A stretch of 64,000 bases of DNA from Zhongshania sp. (GTDB taxonomy: Bacteria > Pseudomonadota > Gammaproteobacteria > Pseudomonadales > Spongiibacteraceae). The stretch covers positions 27,262 through 91,261 of the forward strand of contig JAGPVP010000111.1 in NCBI GenBank assembly GCA_018066965.1. The letters are read 5' to 3'. Positions 52,691-61,936 of this stretch are shown here, in pieces. Within the stretch, counting starts at the first letter, position 1; each line of letters opens with the position of its first letter. Below the pieces are notes generated by a model. It made no database searches and had not been told where the DNA came from. It was given only the letters and a program-made list of their open reading frames with translations. A program made the position numbers and the translations under genes.

Positions 52691-53866
52691 TTACAACTGA
52701 TATTGGCGCGCGGCAAGATCGCGCATGATTTCTTCTGATCCACCACCGATGGCATTAACCCGAACTTCACGATAAAAACGCTCAACTCGATTGCCTCGCA
52801 AATAGCTCGCGCCGCCTAAGATTTGGCTGGCCTCGCGGGCGCAATATTCCATGGTTTCGCTGGACTGTACTTTCGCCATAGCTAAATCACCTGGGTCGCA
52901 GCGCCCGTCGATATAGGCCTGCGTTAAATACTGAAGATAGGCTTGGGTCGCATTTATTTTCTGTTTCATGGTGGCAATTTTATGGCGAATAACTTGGTGA
53001 TCAGCCAAACGCTTACCAAAGGTCTTACGCTGCTGCGCCCACTCAACAGCGTCTTCTAAACAAGCTCGCGCTGCGGCCTCCATCGTTACCGCCAAGCTTA
53101 AACGTTCAGGGTTAAAGTTCGTCATAATCACCCAAAATCCCTGCCCTTCTTCACCAAGTAAATTCTCGGCTGGCACCCGCACATTATCAAAGTAAATGGT
53201 GCCGGTATCCGCACACCACCAACCCTGTTTACGGTCTAGCGGTGTTCTTGCAACGCCGGCTAAATCGGTGGGGATTAGCAACATAGACACGCCACGACCA
53301 CCCTCTCCGCCGGTGCGTACAGCGGTAGACACCCAATCCGCATTCATCACGCCAGAGATAAAGGTCTTACTGCCGTTCACTATATAGTGGTCGCCGTCGC
53401 GCACAGCGGTGGTTGCAATATTAGCCACATCTGAACCACCAGAAGGCTCGGTAATACCTAGTGATATACGTTTCTCGCCAGCCAAAACCGGTGGTGCCAC
53501 CATTTGCTTTAAGGCATCGCTGCCATAGTTGATCACTGGTGGCAGGCCAATCCCGTGGATGAGTAAATTGCTTATTAAGCCTCCCGCAGAGCCCGCGCGG
53601 GTAAATTCCTCATTACAGATATTGATATGCCACTGATCAATACCTTCAGAGATACCCCCGTATTCTTCGGGATAGCCCATTTGCATCACGCCAATATCCG
53701 CAGCTTTACGCCACAATGCATCCGGTATTTTGCCTGCCTCTTCCCAATCATCCAGAAATGGCACCACTTCTTTCTCTAGCCATTTGCGAAGCTGGGTCCG
53801 CCATTCTTCATGCTCTGGCCGCAAGTATGGGTTAAACAGGCGTGCGCTATCGAAGCTGAGTGACAT
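52691..53866 (-). CDS. Acyl-CoA dehydrogenase
   Basis: 391 residues. Features include ISLGITEPSGGSDVANIATTAVRDGDHYIVNGSKTFISG (middle domain), RKTFGKRLADHQVIRHKIATMKQKINATQAYLQYL and SQILGGASYLRGNRVERFYREVRVNAIGGGSEEIMRDLAARQ (C-terminal domain with the catalytic-residue region near the end). It is the first gene of an acyl-CoA dehydrogenase-GST-acyl-CoA dehydrogenase operon. An AraC gene is immediately upstream on the same strand. Confidence 0.93.
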   Translation of the reverse strand: MSLSFDSARLFNPYLRPEHEEWRTQLRKWLEKEVVPFLDDWEEAGKIPDALWRKAADIGVMQMGYPEEYGGISEGIDQWHINICNEEFTRAGSAGGLISNLLIHGIGLPPVINYGSDALKQMVAPPVLAGEKRISLGITEPSGGSDVANIATTAVRDGDHYIVNGSKTFISGVMNADWVSTAVRTGGEGGRGVSMLLIPTDLAGVARTPLDRKQGWWCADTGTIYFDNVRVPAENLLGEEGQGFWVIMTNFNPERLSLAVTMEAAARACLEDAVEWAQQRKTFGKRLADHQVIRHKIATMKQKINATQAYLQYLTQAYIDGRCDPGDLAMAKVQSSETMEYCAREASQILGGASYLRGNRVERFYREVRVNAIGGGSEEIMRDLAARQYQL

Positions 53867-53973
53867 TCGAATCCCTTTTAATGATTAGTCTTTATCAGCT
53901 TAGTTTATAGATACCATTTTATAAGGCTTGGGCATTGGTGCCAGCGATTCGGGAATTGGTGCCACGGGGTGAA

Positions 53974-55029
53974 TTACTTCTTGCGAAAATCTCTGGGGGA
54001 AACTCCATACCAGCCACGAAACGCGGCAGAAAATGAGCTTTGATCCATATACCCCAGCAAAAAAGCAATATCGGTGATGCTCAAGCGCTCATCCCCAAGG
54101 TATTGCTGAGCAAGCTCTGCGCGTAGCTCCTGAAGTATTTGTAGGAACTGGGTGCCTTGCTCGGCCAAGCGGCGCTGCAAGGTACGACGGGAGATATTAA
54201 GGGCAGCGGCGACCTTATCTACACCCATGTCACCGCTGGGTAACAGGCGTAAAAGTGTCTTACGCAGGGCAATAACAAAGTCACTACTATCGCTGCTTTC
54301 GGCAAATAAATGACGAATGGGCTGGGCTAAGACCTGGCCCCAATCAGCGTCTAAGCCGATAAGAGGATAATCAAGGCAGGCACGATCTAGGTATAAACAG
54401 CTTAGCGGCTGATCAAACATTAGGTTCTCGCCAAACTGATGCTTTAACAGACTCAAATCCTGAGGCTCGGTATAAGTAAAATGAGCCGCCCGCACCGGAA
54501 TGGGCCGCACACACACCGAATTAACAATCGCGGCGGCCACACTCAAAGACGAGTCTGATAGGTAGCGTTGCGCATTGGTTTCCGTCGCCAATGGCTGCCA
54601 ATCCAAGCGAATAAACTGCTCTTCTCGACGTACCTTAACCTCGCCAATATCACCCACAATACGCAGCACGCTGGGCATGACATTCAAATATTCACGAAAG
54701 GTTTGGCACGCCGAACACGCGTACAGCTGAAGGTTAAGGCGATTTATATAGTCGATACGCCCAACATATAAGCCTATATCTGGCGTATCGGTGAAACGCG
54801 CCACACTGTCGTACAGCCGCAGCAAGTCTGCCACCTGAAAGCGTTGATCACTATCGAGCAAATCCGCCGGCTCAATGCCCACATCGTCAATAAGCTTGCC
54901 GATGTCTGCGCCCAATGTTTTTGCGGCCTGAAAAAGCGTGCTCAAGGCTGAACTATTTACCGACCACGAGCGCGCAGCGCTAAGAGGCGACGCAGAAGAT
55001 GGTTTGTTAGATACATCCAAAATCGACAT
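53974..55029 (-). CDS. AraC-family transcriptional regulator (arabinose-binding-like N-domain)
   Basis: 351 residues. The N-domain starts after a Ser-rich leader of about 25 residues (SALSTLFQAAKTLGADIGKLIDDVGI). The C-terminal helix-turn-helix pair is VDKVAAALNISRRTLQRRLAEQGTQFLQ and ITDIAFLLGYMDQSSFSAAFRGWYGVSPRDFRKK. It is 107 nt upstream of the dehydrogenase-GST-dehydrogenase operon on the same strand and divergent from the iron alcohol dehydrogenase, so either could be its target. Confidence 0.92.
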   Translation of the reverse strand: MSILDVSNKPSSASPLSAARSWSVNSSALSTLFQAAKTLGADIGKLIDDVGIEPADLLDSDQRFQVADLLRLYDSVARFTDTPDIGLYVGRIDYINRLNLQLYACSACQTFREYLNVMPSVLRIVGDIGEVKVRREEQFIRLDWQPLATETNAQRYLSDSSLSVAAAIVNSVCVRPIPVRAAHFTYTEPQDLSLLKHQFGENLMFDQPLSCLYLDRACLDYPLIGLDADWGQVLAQPIRHLFAESSDSSDFVIALRKTLLRLLPSGDMGVDKVAAALNISRRTLQRRLAEQGTQFLQILQELRAELAQQYLGDERLSITDIAFLLGYMDQSSFSAAFRGWYGVSPRDFRKK

Positions 55030-55335
55030 TATTGTTTTATACAGCCTTCTAAGCCTAAACGTGGTGGCAGCTAATAATCACACTATTATACGGACAATTG
55101 ACCGCTTAAATGGCTAAAACGCTAAATTCACTACACCCTGGCACTTACACCTAGCACTCTCCATGTAACACACGCCCATCAGGCCAACATAGACTTAAGA
55201 CCAGCCTCCACTATAGTATTTGGTATGCCAACATTGAGGGCCTCGCCCAAGCCTTACATTATTTATGATATTTATGGCCTAATACCGTACTGCATAACAA
55301 CTCACTATATAACAATGACTAAGGGACAAAAGGAC
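55030..55335. other. Divergent intergenic region without a gene
   Basis: About 306 bases lie between the AraC gene and the alcohol dehydrogenase. The sequence is AT-rich near both ends. An upstream in-frame ATG at 55225 could extend the dehydrogenase, but that extension is not protein-like. I see no clear promoter, RNA gene or terminator. Confidence 0.4.
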
Positions 55336-56487
55336 ATGAAGGCCTTTGAGTTTCACACCACAAAATCCATTATTGTTGAGCGCGGAGCGGCTGCCCGCTT
55401 AGCCGAACGCATCCGCGACATGAATTACCAGTCGGTATTGATAATTAGTGACCAAGGCATTATGAATGCAGGCCTATTAACAGCAATACTCACTAATTTT
55501 GCAGAGCAGAATATTACTGTTTCAGTCTTTCCTGAAGTGGTAGCCGATCCATCGGATTCCGTCATCGAGCGCGGCATCTTCGCCGCAAAGATATGTAAAG
55601 CAGACTGTATTATCGGCTTTGGCGGCGGCAGCTCTATGGATGTCGCCAAGCTCATCGCACTGCTGGTCAATAGCGAGCAAACGCTAGCCGATGTTTACGG
55701 CGTGAATGTCGCCAAGGGCCAGCGCCTACCACTAATTTTAGTACCCACCACCGCGGGCACCGGATCGGAAGTCACCGCCATCGCCATTGTGACCACCGGA
55801 GAAAACGAGAAAAAAGGTGTCGTATCCCCGTTATTGCTTCCCGATATCGCCCTACTCGATGCCGAGCTAACCTTGGGTTTGCCAAGCAATGTCACCGCGG
55901 CAACTGGTATAGACGCGATGGTACATGCCATCGAAGCCTTCACCAGCAAACGCTTGAAAAATCCGATTTCAGATAGCCTTGCCAAAGATGCTCTATGTTT
56001 GCTGTCAGCCAATATTCATACCGCCTGCCAGCATGGTGAAAACATTCAGGCCCGAGAAAACATGCTGCTCGGTTCCTGTTTAGCGGGCATGGCGTTTGCC
56101 AACTCCCCAGTCGGTGGTGTGCACGCCCTCGCCTATCCTGTTGGCGCACGCTTCCATGTACCCCACGGCCTGTCAAATTCACTGATGCTAAACGCGGTGC
56201 TGCGCTTTAATTTGCGCGATGCCGAGCACCTTTATGCCGAATTAGCAGACGTGGTATTTCCTGCCGCAGCGGGCACGCCACAAACCCGCGCGCTGTCTTT
56301 ACTCAATTATTTAAATGATTTAGCGAGTGAGCTGGGTATTCCCAAATCATTACGGGAGGTTGGTATCACTGAAGCCGACATCCCATTACTTGCTGAAGAC
56401 GCCATGAAGCAAACTCGCCTACTCGTTAACAATCCGCGAGAGATCCATTTAGCGGATGCCACCGCACTTTATAAGGATGCATTGTGA
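55336..56487 (+). CDS. Iron-containing alcohol dehydrogenase
   Basis: 383 residues from the ATG at 55336, which gives the usual N-terminus (MKAFEFHTTKSIIVERGAAARLAE); AAGGG and AAAAGG lie upstream. The NAD-binding loop is GGGSSMDVAK. Metal ligands are expected in the GIDAMVHAIEAF motif and in the HALAYPVGARFHVPHGLSNS segment, whose His residues are conserved in group III alcohol dehydrogenases. It overlaps the next thioesterase by 4 bp. It oxidises an alcohol or reduces an aldehyde; the substrate is unknown. Confidence 0.93.
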   Translation: MKAFEFHTTKSIIVERGAAARLAERIRDMNYQSVLIISDQGIMNAGLLTAILTNFAEQNITVSVFPEVVADPSDSVIERGIFAAKICKADCIIGFGGGSSMDVAKLIALLVNSEQTLADVYGVNVAKGQRLPLILVPTTAGTGSEVTAIAIVTTGENEKKGVVSPLLLPDIALLDAELTLGLPSNVTAATGIDAMVHAIEAFTSKRLKNPISDSLAKDALCLLSANIHTACQHGENIQARENMLLGSCLAGMAFANSPVGGVHALAYPVGARFHVPHGLSNSLMLNAVLRFNLRDAEHLYAELADVVFPAAAGTPQTRALSLLNYLNDLASELGIPKSLREVGITEADIPLLAEDAMKQTRLLVNNPREIHLADATALYKDAL

Positions 56488-56927
56488 GCGATAAACCAGC
56501 GATTCCTAGCCGCGCCGAATTCCCGCATTTCGCAGAGATACAAACCCGTTGGCATGACAATGATGTGTATCAACACGTTAATAACGTCGTGTATTATTCT
56601 TTTTTCGATACCGCCGTCAATCAGCACTTAATCAATAGCGGCGCCCTCGACATTGCCAACAGCCCAGCCATAGGCTTAGTGATCGAAACCCAGTGCCGCT
56701 ACTATTCTGCGGTGAGTTTCCCTGATCTTGTCACGGTTGGCATAAAGGTAGAGCACCTTGGCAATAGCAGTGTTCGCTATCAAACCGCGCTATTTCGTAA
56801 TGATGAAGACAGCGCATCGGCGGTCAGCAATTTTGTTCATGTCTATGTTGATCGTAAAACCAACCGGCCAGTCAGCATTCCTGACAATGTAAGAGCCGTA
56901 TTAAGTCCGCTTACGTCTCAAGAGTAA
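56484..56927 (+). CDS. Acyl-CoA thioesterase, 4HBT hot-dog family
   Basis: 147 residues with a GTG start that overlaps the dehydrogenase stop (GTGA). The hot-dog fold signature is the N-terminal RWHDNDVYQHVNNVVYYSFFDTAVN, with the Asp and His-Asn of YbgC/4HBT-type thioesterases. It hydrolyses an acyl-CoA; the substrate is unknown. Translation is likely coupled to the dehydrogenase. The gene lies 28 nt upstream of a TesB homologue, so three CoA/alcohol enzymes form one unit. Confidence 0.9.
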   Translation: MSDKPAIPSRAEFPHFAEIQTRWHDNDVYQHVNNVVYYSFFDTAVNQHLINSGALDIANSPAIGLVIETQCRYYSAVSFPDLVTVGIKVEHLGNSSVRYQTALFRNDEDSASAVSNFVHVYVDRKTNRPVSIPDNVRAVLSPLTSQE

Positions 56928-56955
56928 CCGCGACTAAAGCTAAATAGGAGTAACT

Positions 56956-57822
56956 ATGTCAGACGGATTAAAGAGCTTAATTGAACTCCTCACCCTCGAA
57001 AAAATTGATGAAAATATATATCGGGGCCAATCCGAGGCGACCGACTGGGGCCGAGTTTACGGCGGCCAAGTGATTGCACAAGCCCTATCTGCAGCAGCAC
57101 AACAGGTCGATCCCGAACGCCACATTCACTCGTTTCACAGCTATTTTTTAAGACCAGGCAACCCGGACTACCCCATTATTTTCGAGGTGGAAAGTAATCT
57201 CGACGCCGGTACTATTTCAAACCGTCGAGTGAAAGCCGTGCAGCGCGGGCAAACCATTTTCTTCATGACCAGCTCATTCCAACTGAATATCGACAGCTAC
57301 GACCACCAGAGCGAAATGCCTGTGGTACCGCCGCCAGACGATCTACCCCAAGAATTGGAATTACGCGAAGAAGATCTACGTTTTGCACCAGAAGAATGGC
57401 TGCCAAAGTTTAATGCCGTGCGCGCCATTGATTTCCGTGCGGTAAATTATTACGACCTAAAAAAGCCCTACAAAGGCCCTGCCACCAAACAAATTTGGAT
57501 GCGGCCCTTTGGCAGCTTGCCAGACAATCCCTGCATTCATAACTACATGCTCGCCTACGCCTCAGACTTTTTCTTTTTAGCGACTGCTAGCCAGCCTCAT
57601 GAGGTCTCCTTTTTAACCGAAGACATGCGCATGGCGACCATCGACCACAGTATGTGGTTCCACCGCCCCTTCGACTTCAACGATTGGTTGCTCTATGACA
57701 TGGACAGCCCCAGCGCATCCAACGGCCGTGGCTTTGTGCGGGGTAAAATATACGACCGCGCTGGCCGACTGGTCGCCAGCAGCGCCCAAGAAGGTATTAT
57801 GAGAAAAAAACGGGGGAGCTAG
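56956..57822 (+). CDS. tesB: Acyl-CoA thioesterase II
   Basis: 288 residues, double hot-dog fold. DWGRVYGGQVIAQALSAA and HSFHSYFLRPGNPDYPIIFEVE are the N-terminal hot-dog. RAVNYYDLKKPYKGPATKQIWMRPFGSLPDN and the conserved Asp in YASDFFFL belong to the second. DHSMWFHRPFDFNDWLLYDMDSPSASNGRGFVRGKIYDRAGRLVASSAQEG is the classic C-terminus. It releases free fatty acids from medium to long acyl-CoAs. It is the third gene of the alcohol dehydrogenase-led operon. Confidence 0.96.
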   Translation: MSDGLKSLIELLTLEKIDENIYRGQSEATDWGRVYGGQVIAQALSAAAQQVDPERHIHSFHSYFLRPGNPDYPIIFEVESNLDAGTISNRRVKAVQRGQTIFFMTSSFQLNIDSYDHQSEMPVVPPPDDLPQELELREEDLRFAPEEWLPKFNAVRAIDFRAVNYYDLKKPYKGPATKQIWMRPFGSLPDNPCIHNYMLAYASDFFFLATASQPHEVSFLTEDMRMATIDHSMWFHRPFDFNDWLLYDMDSPSASNGRGFVRGKIYDRAGRLVASSAQEGIMRKKRGS

Positions 57823-57885
57823 GGTTCCCCCCACCACCTTAAACAAAAAAACATTCTCACCTATTTAGCTAAACCAACTCCGTTC

Positions 57886-57900
57886 TTAAGTAATACTTAA
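57886..57900. promoter_or_regulatory. Near-symmetric palindrome upstream of the outer-membrane protein gene
   Basis: TTAAGTAATACTTAA has perfect 7-bp arms around one central base, 55 nt upstream of the ATG at 57955. It could be an operator, but the simple AT-rich sequence could also occur by chance. Confidence 0.35.
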
Positions 57901-57954
57901 TAATTGAGGTTTAGCCTACAGCTATTATGTTGATAATAAATAGGTGGTCTCTTC

Positions 57955-59709
57955 ATGCGAAACACGGCATCAACGCTAGCTTTGGCGGCCATTTTCGGAT
58001 TATGCAGTTGCCCACCTATTTTAGCCCAAGCTAATATTAGCGAGACTGGCGATTGCTCTAGCGATAATGAACTGAAAAATAACGATCAAACTAATACGCG
58101 CATTTTAAACATCGAAGCCGATACCGAAAGCAACCCCACGACGAATCAAGCTATAACAATTAATTCAATCAATATTGATGTTAAGCCCATATTTGATGAA
58201 AACAATCCCAAAGAAAACAACTGGCTGTTCCGCCTAGCCAATCGCCTACACATTCCCACCAGAAAAAAAGTGATTCGCGATGATTTACTATTCGCCAATA
58301 ATGAGCCCCTAAATCAACATCTACTCAATAGCAGTGAACGAACCCTAAATACTCGACGCTATCTCAACGAATCGACGGTAAATACCGAGGTACGCCCTTG
58401 CTCAAACAAGGCAGACGTTATGGTCGCGGTTCGTGATGTATGGACCTTAAAGCCCAAGCTGAGTTTTTCCCGATCAGGTGGAAATAGTGATTCCAGCTAC
58501 GGATTTGAAGACAGTAATTTTCTAGGCACAGGTAAGTCTGTGTCCATTATGCACTTTAGTAATGAGCAACGCACCGGTAGCGTCCTCGACTATCATGATC
58601 CTAACACCGGCGCGTATAACAGCGAATTGCGACTTCGTTACTCTGACAATGACGATGGCATTGAAAAGCGTATCACTCTAAATCGGCCATTTTTGGATTT
58701 AAGTACCAAATGGACGGGAGAAATTAATCATGACGACACCACACTATCTGAATCTAACTATATTGCTGGCGACGAAGTTGCCAGCTTTGGTCACCGCAAA
58801 ATTGTAAATTCAGTAAATTATGGTCGCCGTCTAGATACATTATCAAAAGACGGCCAATACGCCCGCCGTGTGGTATTGGGTATTGGCAAAGAAGAAGATG
58901 AGTTCAGTCAAAACAGTGATTCAGTATCCGCCTTTGATTTACCGAACAATCGTTCCGACAATAGCGTGTGGATTGAGTACCAAAAAATTTACGATGGCTA
59001 TATTAAAACGACCAATGTTAAGCAAATAAACCGCGCTGAATATTTCAATCTCGGCAATCAATTTCGCGCACGATTTGGCTATGCAGCATCAAATATTGGT
59101 GGCGCCGATGATGGCTATATTGTTCAAGCAGAGAATACCGTCGGAACCATGTTGGGTGATAACAATATGATATTGCACAGTATTGCCTTCAACGGTCGCT
59201 ACACCGACCACGGTCTAGTCGAAAGCGTCTTAGAAAGTGAAATATCCTGGTATTGGAAAAACATTCACAACGGCCAGTTCCTAAGCCAATTATCAGGGAT
59301 GAAAGGCTACAAGCTTTATCAAGACCACAACGTCGTCCTAGATGGCGACACCGGCCTACGTGGCTATCCCAGTCATTTCCAAACCGGCGATCGCAAAATA
59401 TTATTCACCATGGAACAGCACTTCTTTGGCGAGCGCGAATGGTTTTCGCTTTTCCATGCTGGCGCCGCGATATTCTTTGATGCTGGCCGGGCCTGGGGCG
59501 ACACATATGATCCGACACTTGCCGCCTCTGTAAAAGATCAAGGCTGGCTCAAAGACATCGGAGTGGGCTTACGCTTCTCCCCCACCCGAACCGGCAATAA
59601 AGAGGAAGGTAGCCACGGCGTGCTTCATGTCGATTTAGTCAAGCCACTGGATCGCAGCGATGACATTTCTGCCTACCAATGGCGAATCACCACTGAAAAA
59701 CGGTTTTAG
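57955..59709 (+). CDS. BamA/TamA-superfamily-like outer-membrane beta-barrel protein
   Basis: 584 residues. Signal peptide (about 1-24, ending ILAQA). An Asn/Thr-rich linker follows (about 25-65). A single POTRA-like segment, RKKVIRDDLLFANNEPLNQHLLNSSERTLNTRRYLNESTVNTEVRP, and ADVMVAVRDVWTLKP lead to a beta-barrel with alternating-strand pattern (SYGFEDSNFLGTGKSVSIM, later DTGLRGYPSHFQTGDRKILFTMEQHF). LRGY/G is a BamA-like feature (VRGF/Y). The final strand ends in Phe. It is not BamA itself because it is short. Likely transports or inserts an envelope substrate; uncertain. Confidence 0.7.
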   Translation: MRNTASTLALAAIFGLCSCPPILAQANISETGDCSSDNELKNNDQTNTRILNIEADTESNPTTNQAITINSINIDVKPIFDENNPKENNWLFRLANRLHIPTRKKVIRDDLLFANNEPLNQHLLNSSERTLNTRRYLNESTVNTEVRPCSNKADVMVAVRDVWTLKPKLSFSRSGGNSDSSYGFEDSNFLGTGKSVSIMHFSNEQRTGSVLDYHDPNTGAYNSELRLRYSDNDDGIEKRITLNRPFLDLSTKWTGEINHDDTTLSESNYIAGDEVASFGHRKIVNSVNYGRRLDTLSKDGQYARRVVLGIGKEEDEFSQNSDSVSAFDLPNNRSDNSVWIEYQKIYDGYIKTTNVKQINRAEYFNLGNQFRARFGYAASNIGGADDGYIVQAENTVGTMLGDNNMILHSIAFNGRYTDHGLVESVLESEISWYWKNIHNGQFLSQLSGMKGYKLYQDHNVVLDGDTGLRGYPSHFQTGDRKILFTMEQHFFGEREWFSLFHAGAAIFFDAGRAWGDTYDPTLAASVKDQGWLKDIGVGLRFSPTRTGNKEEGSHGVLHVDLVKPLDRSDDISAYQWRITTEKRF

Positions 59710-59772
59710 CACTAAGGGATCATTCACAATAGCGCGGCAGCCCGCATTCACCGCACGCAGCGTGTCTTTAAG

Positions 59773-59943
59773 CTAAGCTTTTTTCCGCTTTGCCGTCTTC
59801 GCTGCCTCACTATTCAAATACCTCTGGGTACTGCGAATCGCCACGGTCACGCGCACAGGCTCCACCATAACGCGATCGGGTATAGTGTATCCGCCCACCT
59901 CCATTTCCCAACATAACTTATCTAGTACACTGCCTTTACTCAA
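59773..59943 (-). CDS. Possible small protein of 43-56 residues
   Basis: The minus-strand frame is open for 65 codons. It reads 43 residues from the ATG at 59904 or 56 from a TTG at 59943. It contains GYTIPDRVMVEPVRVTVAIR and a basic C-terminus (AAKTAKRKKA), a composition that looks protein-like. No family is recognised. No strong ribosome-binding site is visible. It sits alone in a 440-base gap between two plus-strand genes, so it may be a real short gene or the tail of a decayed one. Confidence 0.4.
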   Translation of the reverse strand: MSKGSVLDKLCWEMEVGGYTIPDRVMVEPVRVTVAIRSTQRYLNSEAAKTAKRKKA

Positions 59944-60130
59944 AGCGCGACTGCCGCCAATGTCACCCCCCTAGTTATTTGGTCTTCCCAACAACTAAAA
60001 CTTGCGCTTAAATTGACTATTCTCTGATACTGTAAAGTGCGCGCGCTTAAAATTTAGACTACTTCGAAAGCCGGCATGGTGCTAATACTTAAGAAAAACA
60101 ACAATCTATTATCCTTAGAGGATTCACATT
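59944..60130. other. Intergenic sequence upstream of the secretin gene
   Basis: Nothing clear beyond a TTGACT (60013-60018) without a well-spaced -10. The sequence is the remainder of the 440-base gap whose left part holds the small frame at 59773-59943. Confidence 0.4.
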
Positions 60131-60148
60131 GTGAAAGGAACTCAATCA

Positions 60149-61879
60149 ATGCCACAGCAGCATCGTGCATGGCGATCTATCAAAACCACTGCCATTGCCA
60201 CATTAAGTGCTGGCTTCCTCCTTGCCTGCGCGCAAACCCCAGCTAAAACCGAAGCAAACTTTAGCATTCGGGACTGGCTTAACAGCGGCAAATTTGCAGC
60301 CGAAAATCAAGATTGGACTGCAGCCCAATCAGCTTTTGCCAACGCATTAAAAGCAGATTTATCCAACGGCTATCTACAGACTCTAAATGGCTTAGCCTAC
60401 GACCAATTAAGTTACAACGACATTTCGCAGGCGGAGTTTGCCCAAGTCGCTTATGACAACGCCCAAGACTTGGCTCCCGGTCAATATTGGGTGTCGCTCA
60501 TGCAGGGATTTCTTGCTTTACGACGCAACGAACCTGCCGCTGCGATACCACACTTCACCAACGCCGCAATGGACGAAGAGGCACAATGGGAAGCCGCCTA
60601 CGGACTGGGCGTCGCCGCCTATTATTCAGGTGACTTAATGCTAGCGGAAGCCGCCGTACGCGAATCTTTACGGCATCAAGAGAACCGGCCAGAAGTGGTT
60701 AGGCTATCTGCCCTCGTTCGCGCTGCGTCAGGTAACGAGACGGCACTCACGGAGGTTAGCCGCTACGCCAAGCTCGGTGCAGACCAAACTGATGTCGAAT
60801 GGTTGCAAAAACGGGTAGAACACCTACTCCGTAATCAATTATTTGAAACGTCAGAGGCAAAATTCAAACTCGCCCAATACAGCAATGACGCTAGTAATAC
60901 GGAACCTGTAAACCCCGACACTTATCCCGGTTTATACGAAAATTCACCACCCCAGATTTCCGTTGACGTCACCATCATTTTGTCATCCGTCTCAAAAAGT
61001 CAGCGGCGTGGCATAAACCTTCTAGACGCACTTAGCGCAACCTATTCCTTAGATAGAAGTTATTCCAAAAGCGTGTTGGAACAAAGTGGAGCGGCTCCCA
61101 TTTCATCTGCGGTTAAAACCATTACCCGCAACATTGGCATTCCCCAGATTAATTACAATCTGAACTTATTCAACAACTCTGGGCAGTATTACAGTGTTCT
61201 AGCGCGGCCGTCGCTCACGGCTTATTTAAAGGAAACCTCAGACTTTTTTGCTGGCCGTACCGTCAATGTCAGTGTGAGTGGCATCAACGCTGGCGATATT
61301 TTACCCATTGATATTGGCGTCGCTTTAACCGTTACCCCAGAAGCCATCACCAATGAAAACACCATCATTCGTGTTGCGGCGAATCGTTCATTCTTATCAG
61401 CAAATGAGATTGGTCAATTTAGCGAGTCATTAACGACGTTTAAACAACAAGTGTCGGCAATGGCAGATATTAAATTTGGCCAAACTCTTATCCTGTCCGC
61501 CTTGTCTGAAACCGTTCGCGACGAATCCAACTCTAAAGTACCGCTGCTGGGCGACGTGCCGATTTTGTCTGCATTAACTAGAGAAAAGAATGTTGCCGAG
61601 CGGGAGGAGTCTTTGCTGATATTAGTGACACCACAGCGACCCAGTGTAGCTAACTTAAATATTCAAGCCTTACGCAGCGATGAAACAAAACGCCTTATAC
61701 GGTTTTGGGAAAATATGGCAAACCCAACGAGCAATGTTGATGACATCATCAATCGCTTAGAAAAGATGCCCATATTTAGAGAGGCTCAAAAAGCAGATAT
61801 ATCGTATAAACTTCCCGAAGAAAAACAAATCGTCCACCGCGCGCTCGAGTCAACCTACCGCTTAGCGACCACGCTGTAG
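60149..61879 (+). CDS. Secretin-domain lipoprotein with TPR-like N-terminus
   Basis: 576 residues from the ATG at 60149 with AAAGGA upstream; GTG at 60131 is an alternative that adds 6 residues. A lipoprotein signal (ending AGFLLACAQ) predicts outer-membrane anchoring. Helical TPR-like repeats (about 35-215) replace the usual N0-N3 modules. The C-terminal half is a secretin domain (about 270-520), with VGIPQINYNLNLF-like strands, IDIGVALTVTPEA, KFGQTLILSAL and PLLGDVPILSALTREKNVAEREESLLILVTPQRP, the GspD/PilQ signature. No other secretion genes are nearby. It resembles Tad/Mvi-type pilotin-secretin fusions; function is open. Confidence 0.8.
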   Translation: MPQQHRAWRSIKTTAIATLSAGFLLACAQTPAKTEANFSIRDWLNSGKFAAENQDWTAAQSAFANALKADLSNGYLQTLNGLAYDQLSYNDISQAEFAQVAYDNAQDLAPGQYWVSLMQGFLALRRNEPAAAIPHFTNAAMDEEAQWEAAYGLGVAAYYSGDLMLAEAAVRESLRHQENRPEVVRLSALVRAASGNETALTEVSRYAKLGADQTDVEWLQKRVEHLLRNQLFETSEAKFKLAQYSNDASNTEPVNPDTYPGLYENSPPQISVDVTIILSSVSKSQRRGINLLDALSATYSLDRSYSKSVLEQSGAAPISSAVKTITRNIGIPQINYNLNLFNNSGQYYSVLARPSLTAYLKETSDFFAGRTVNVSVSGINAGDILPIDIGVALTVTPEAITNENTIIRVAANRSFLSANEIGQFSESLTTFKQQVSAMADIKFGQTLILSALSETVRDESNSKVPLLGDVPILSALTREKNVAEREESLLILVTPQRPSVANLNIQALRSDETKRLIRFWENMANPTSNVDDIINRLEKMPIFREAQKADISYKLPEEKQIVHRALESTYRLATTL

Positions 61880-61890
61880 CTTTTTGTATG

Positions 61891-61922
61891 AAAGACGCCA
61901 CATATGCAATCGTGGCGTCTTT
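61891..61922. terminator. Hairpin terminator between secretin and enoyl-CoA hydratase genes
   Basis: AAAGACGCCAC (61891-61901) and its exact complement GTGGCGTCTTT (61912-61922) make an 11-bp GC-rich stem with a 10-nt loop. It lies between two convergent genes, 12 nt after one stop and 15 nt before the other. The right arm ends in TTT. A convincing bidirectional terminator. Confidence 0.75.
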
Positions 61923-61936
61923 GCAATTTCGATAGG

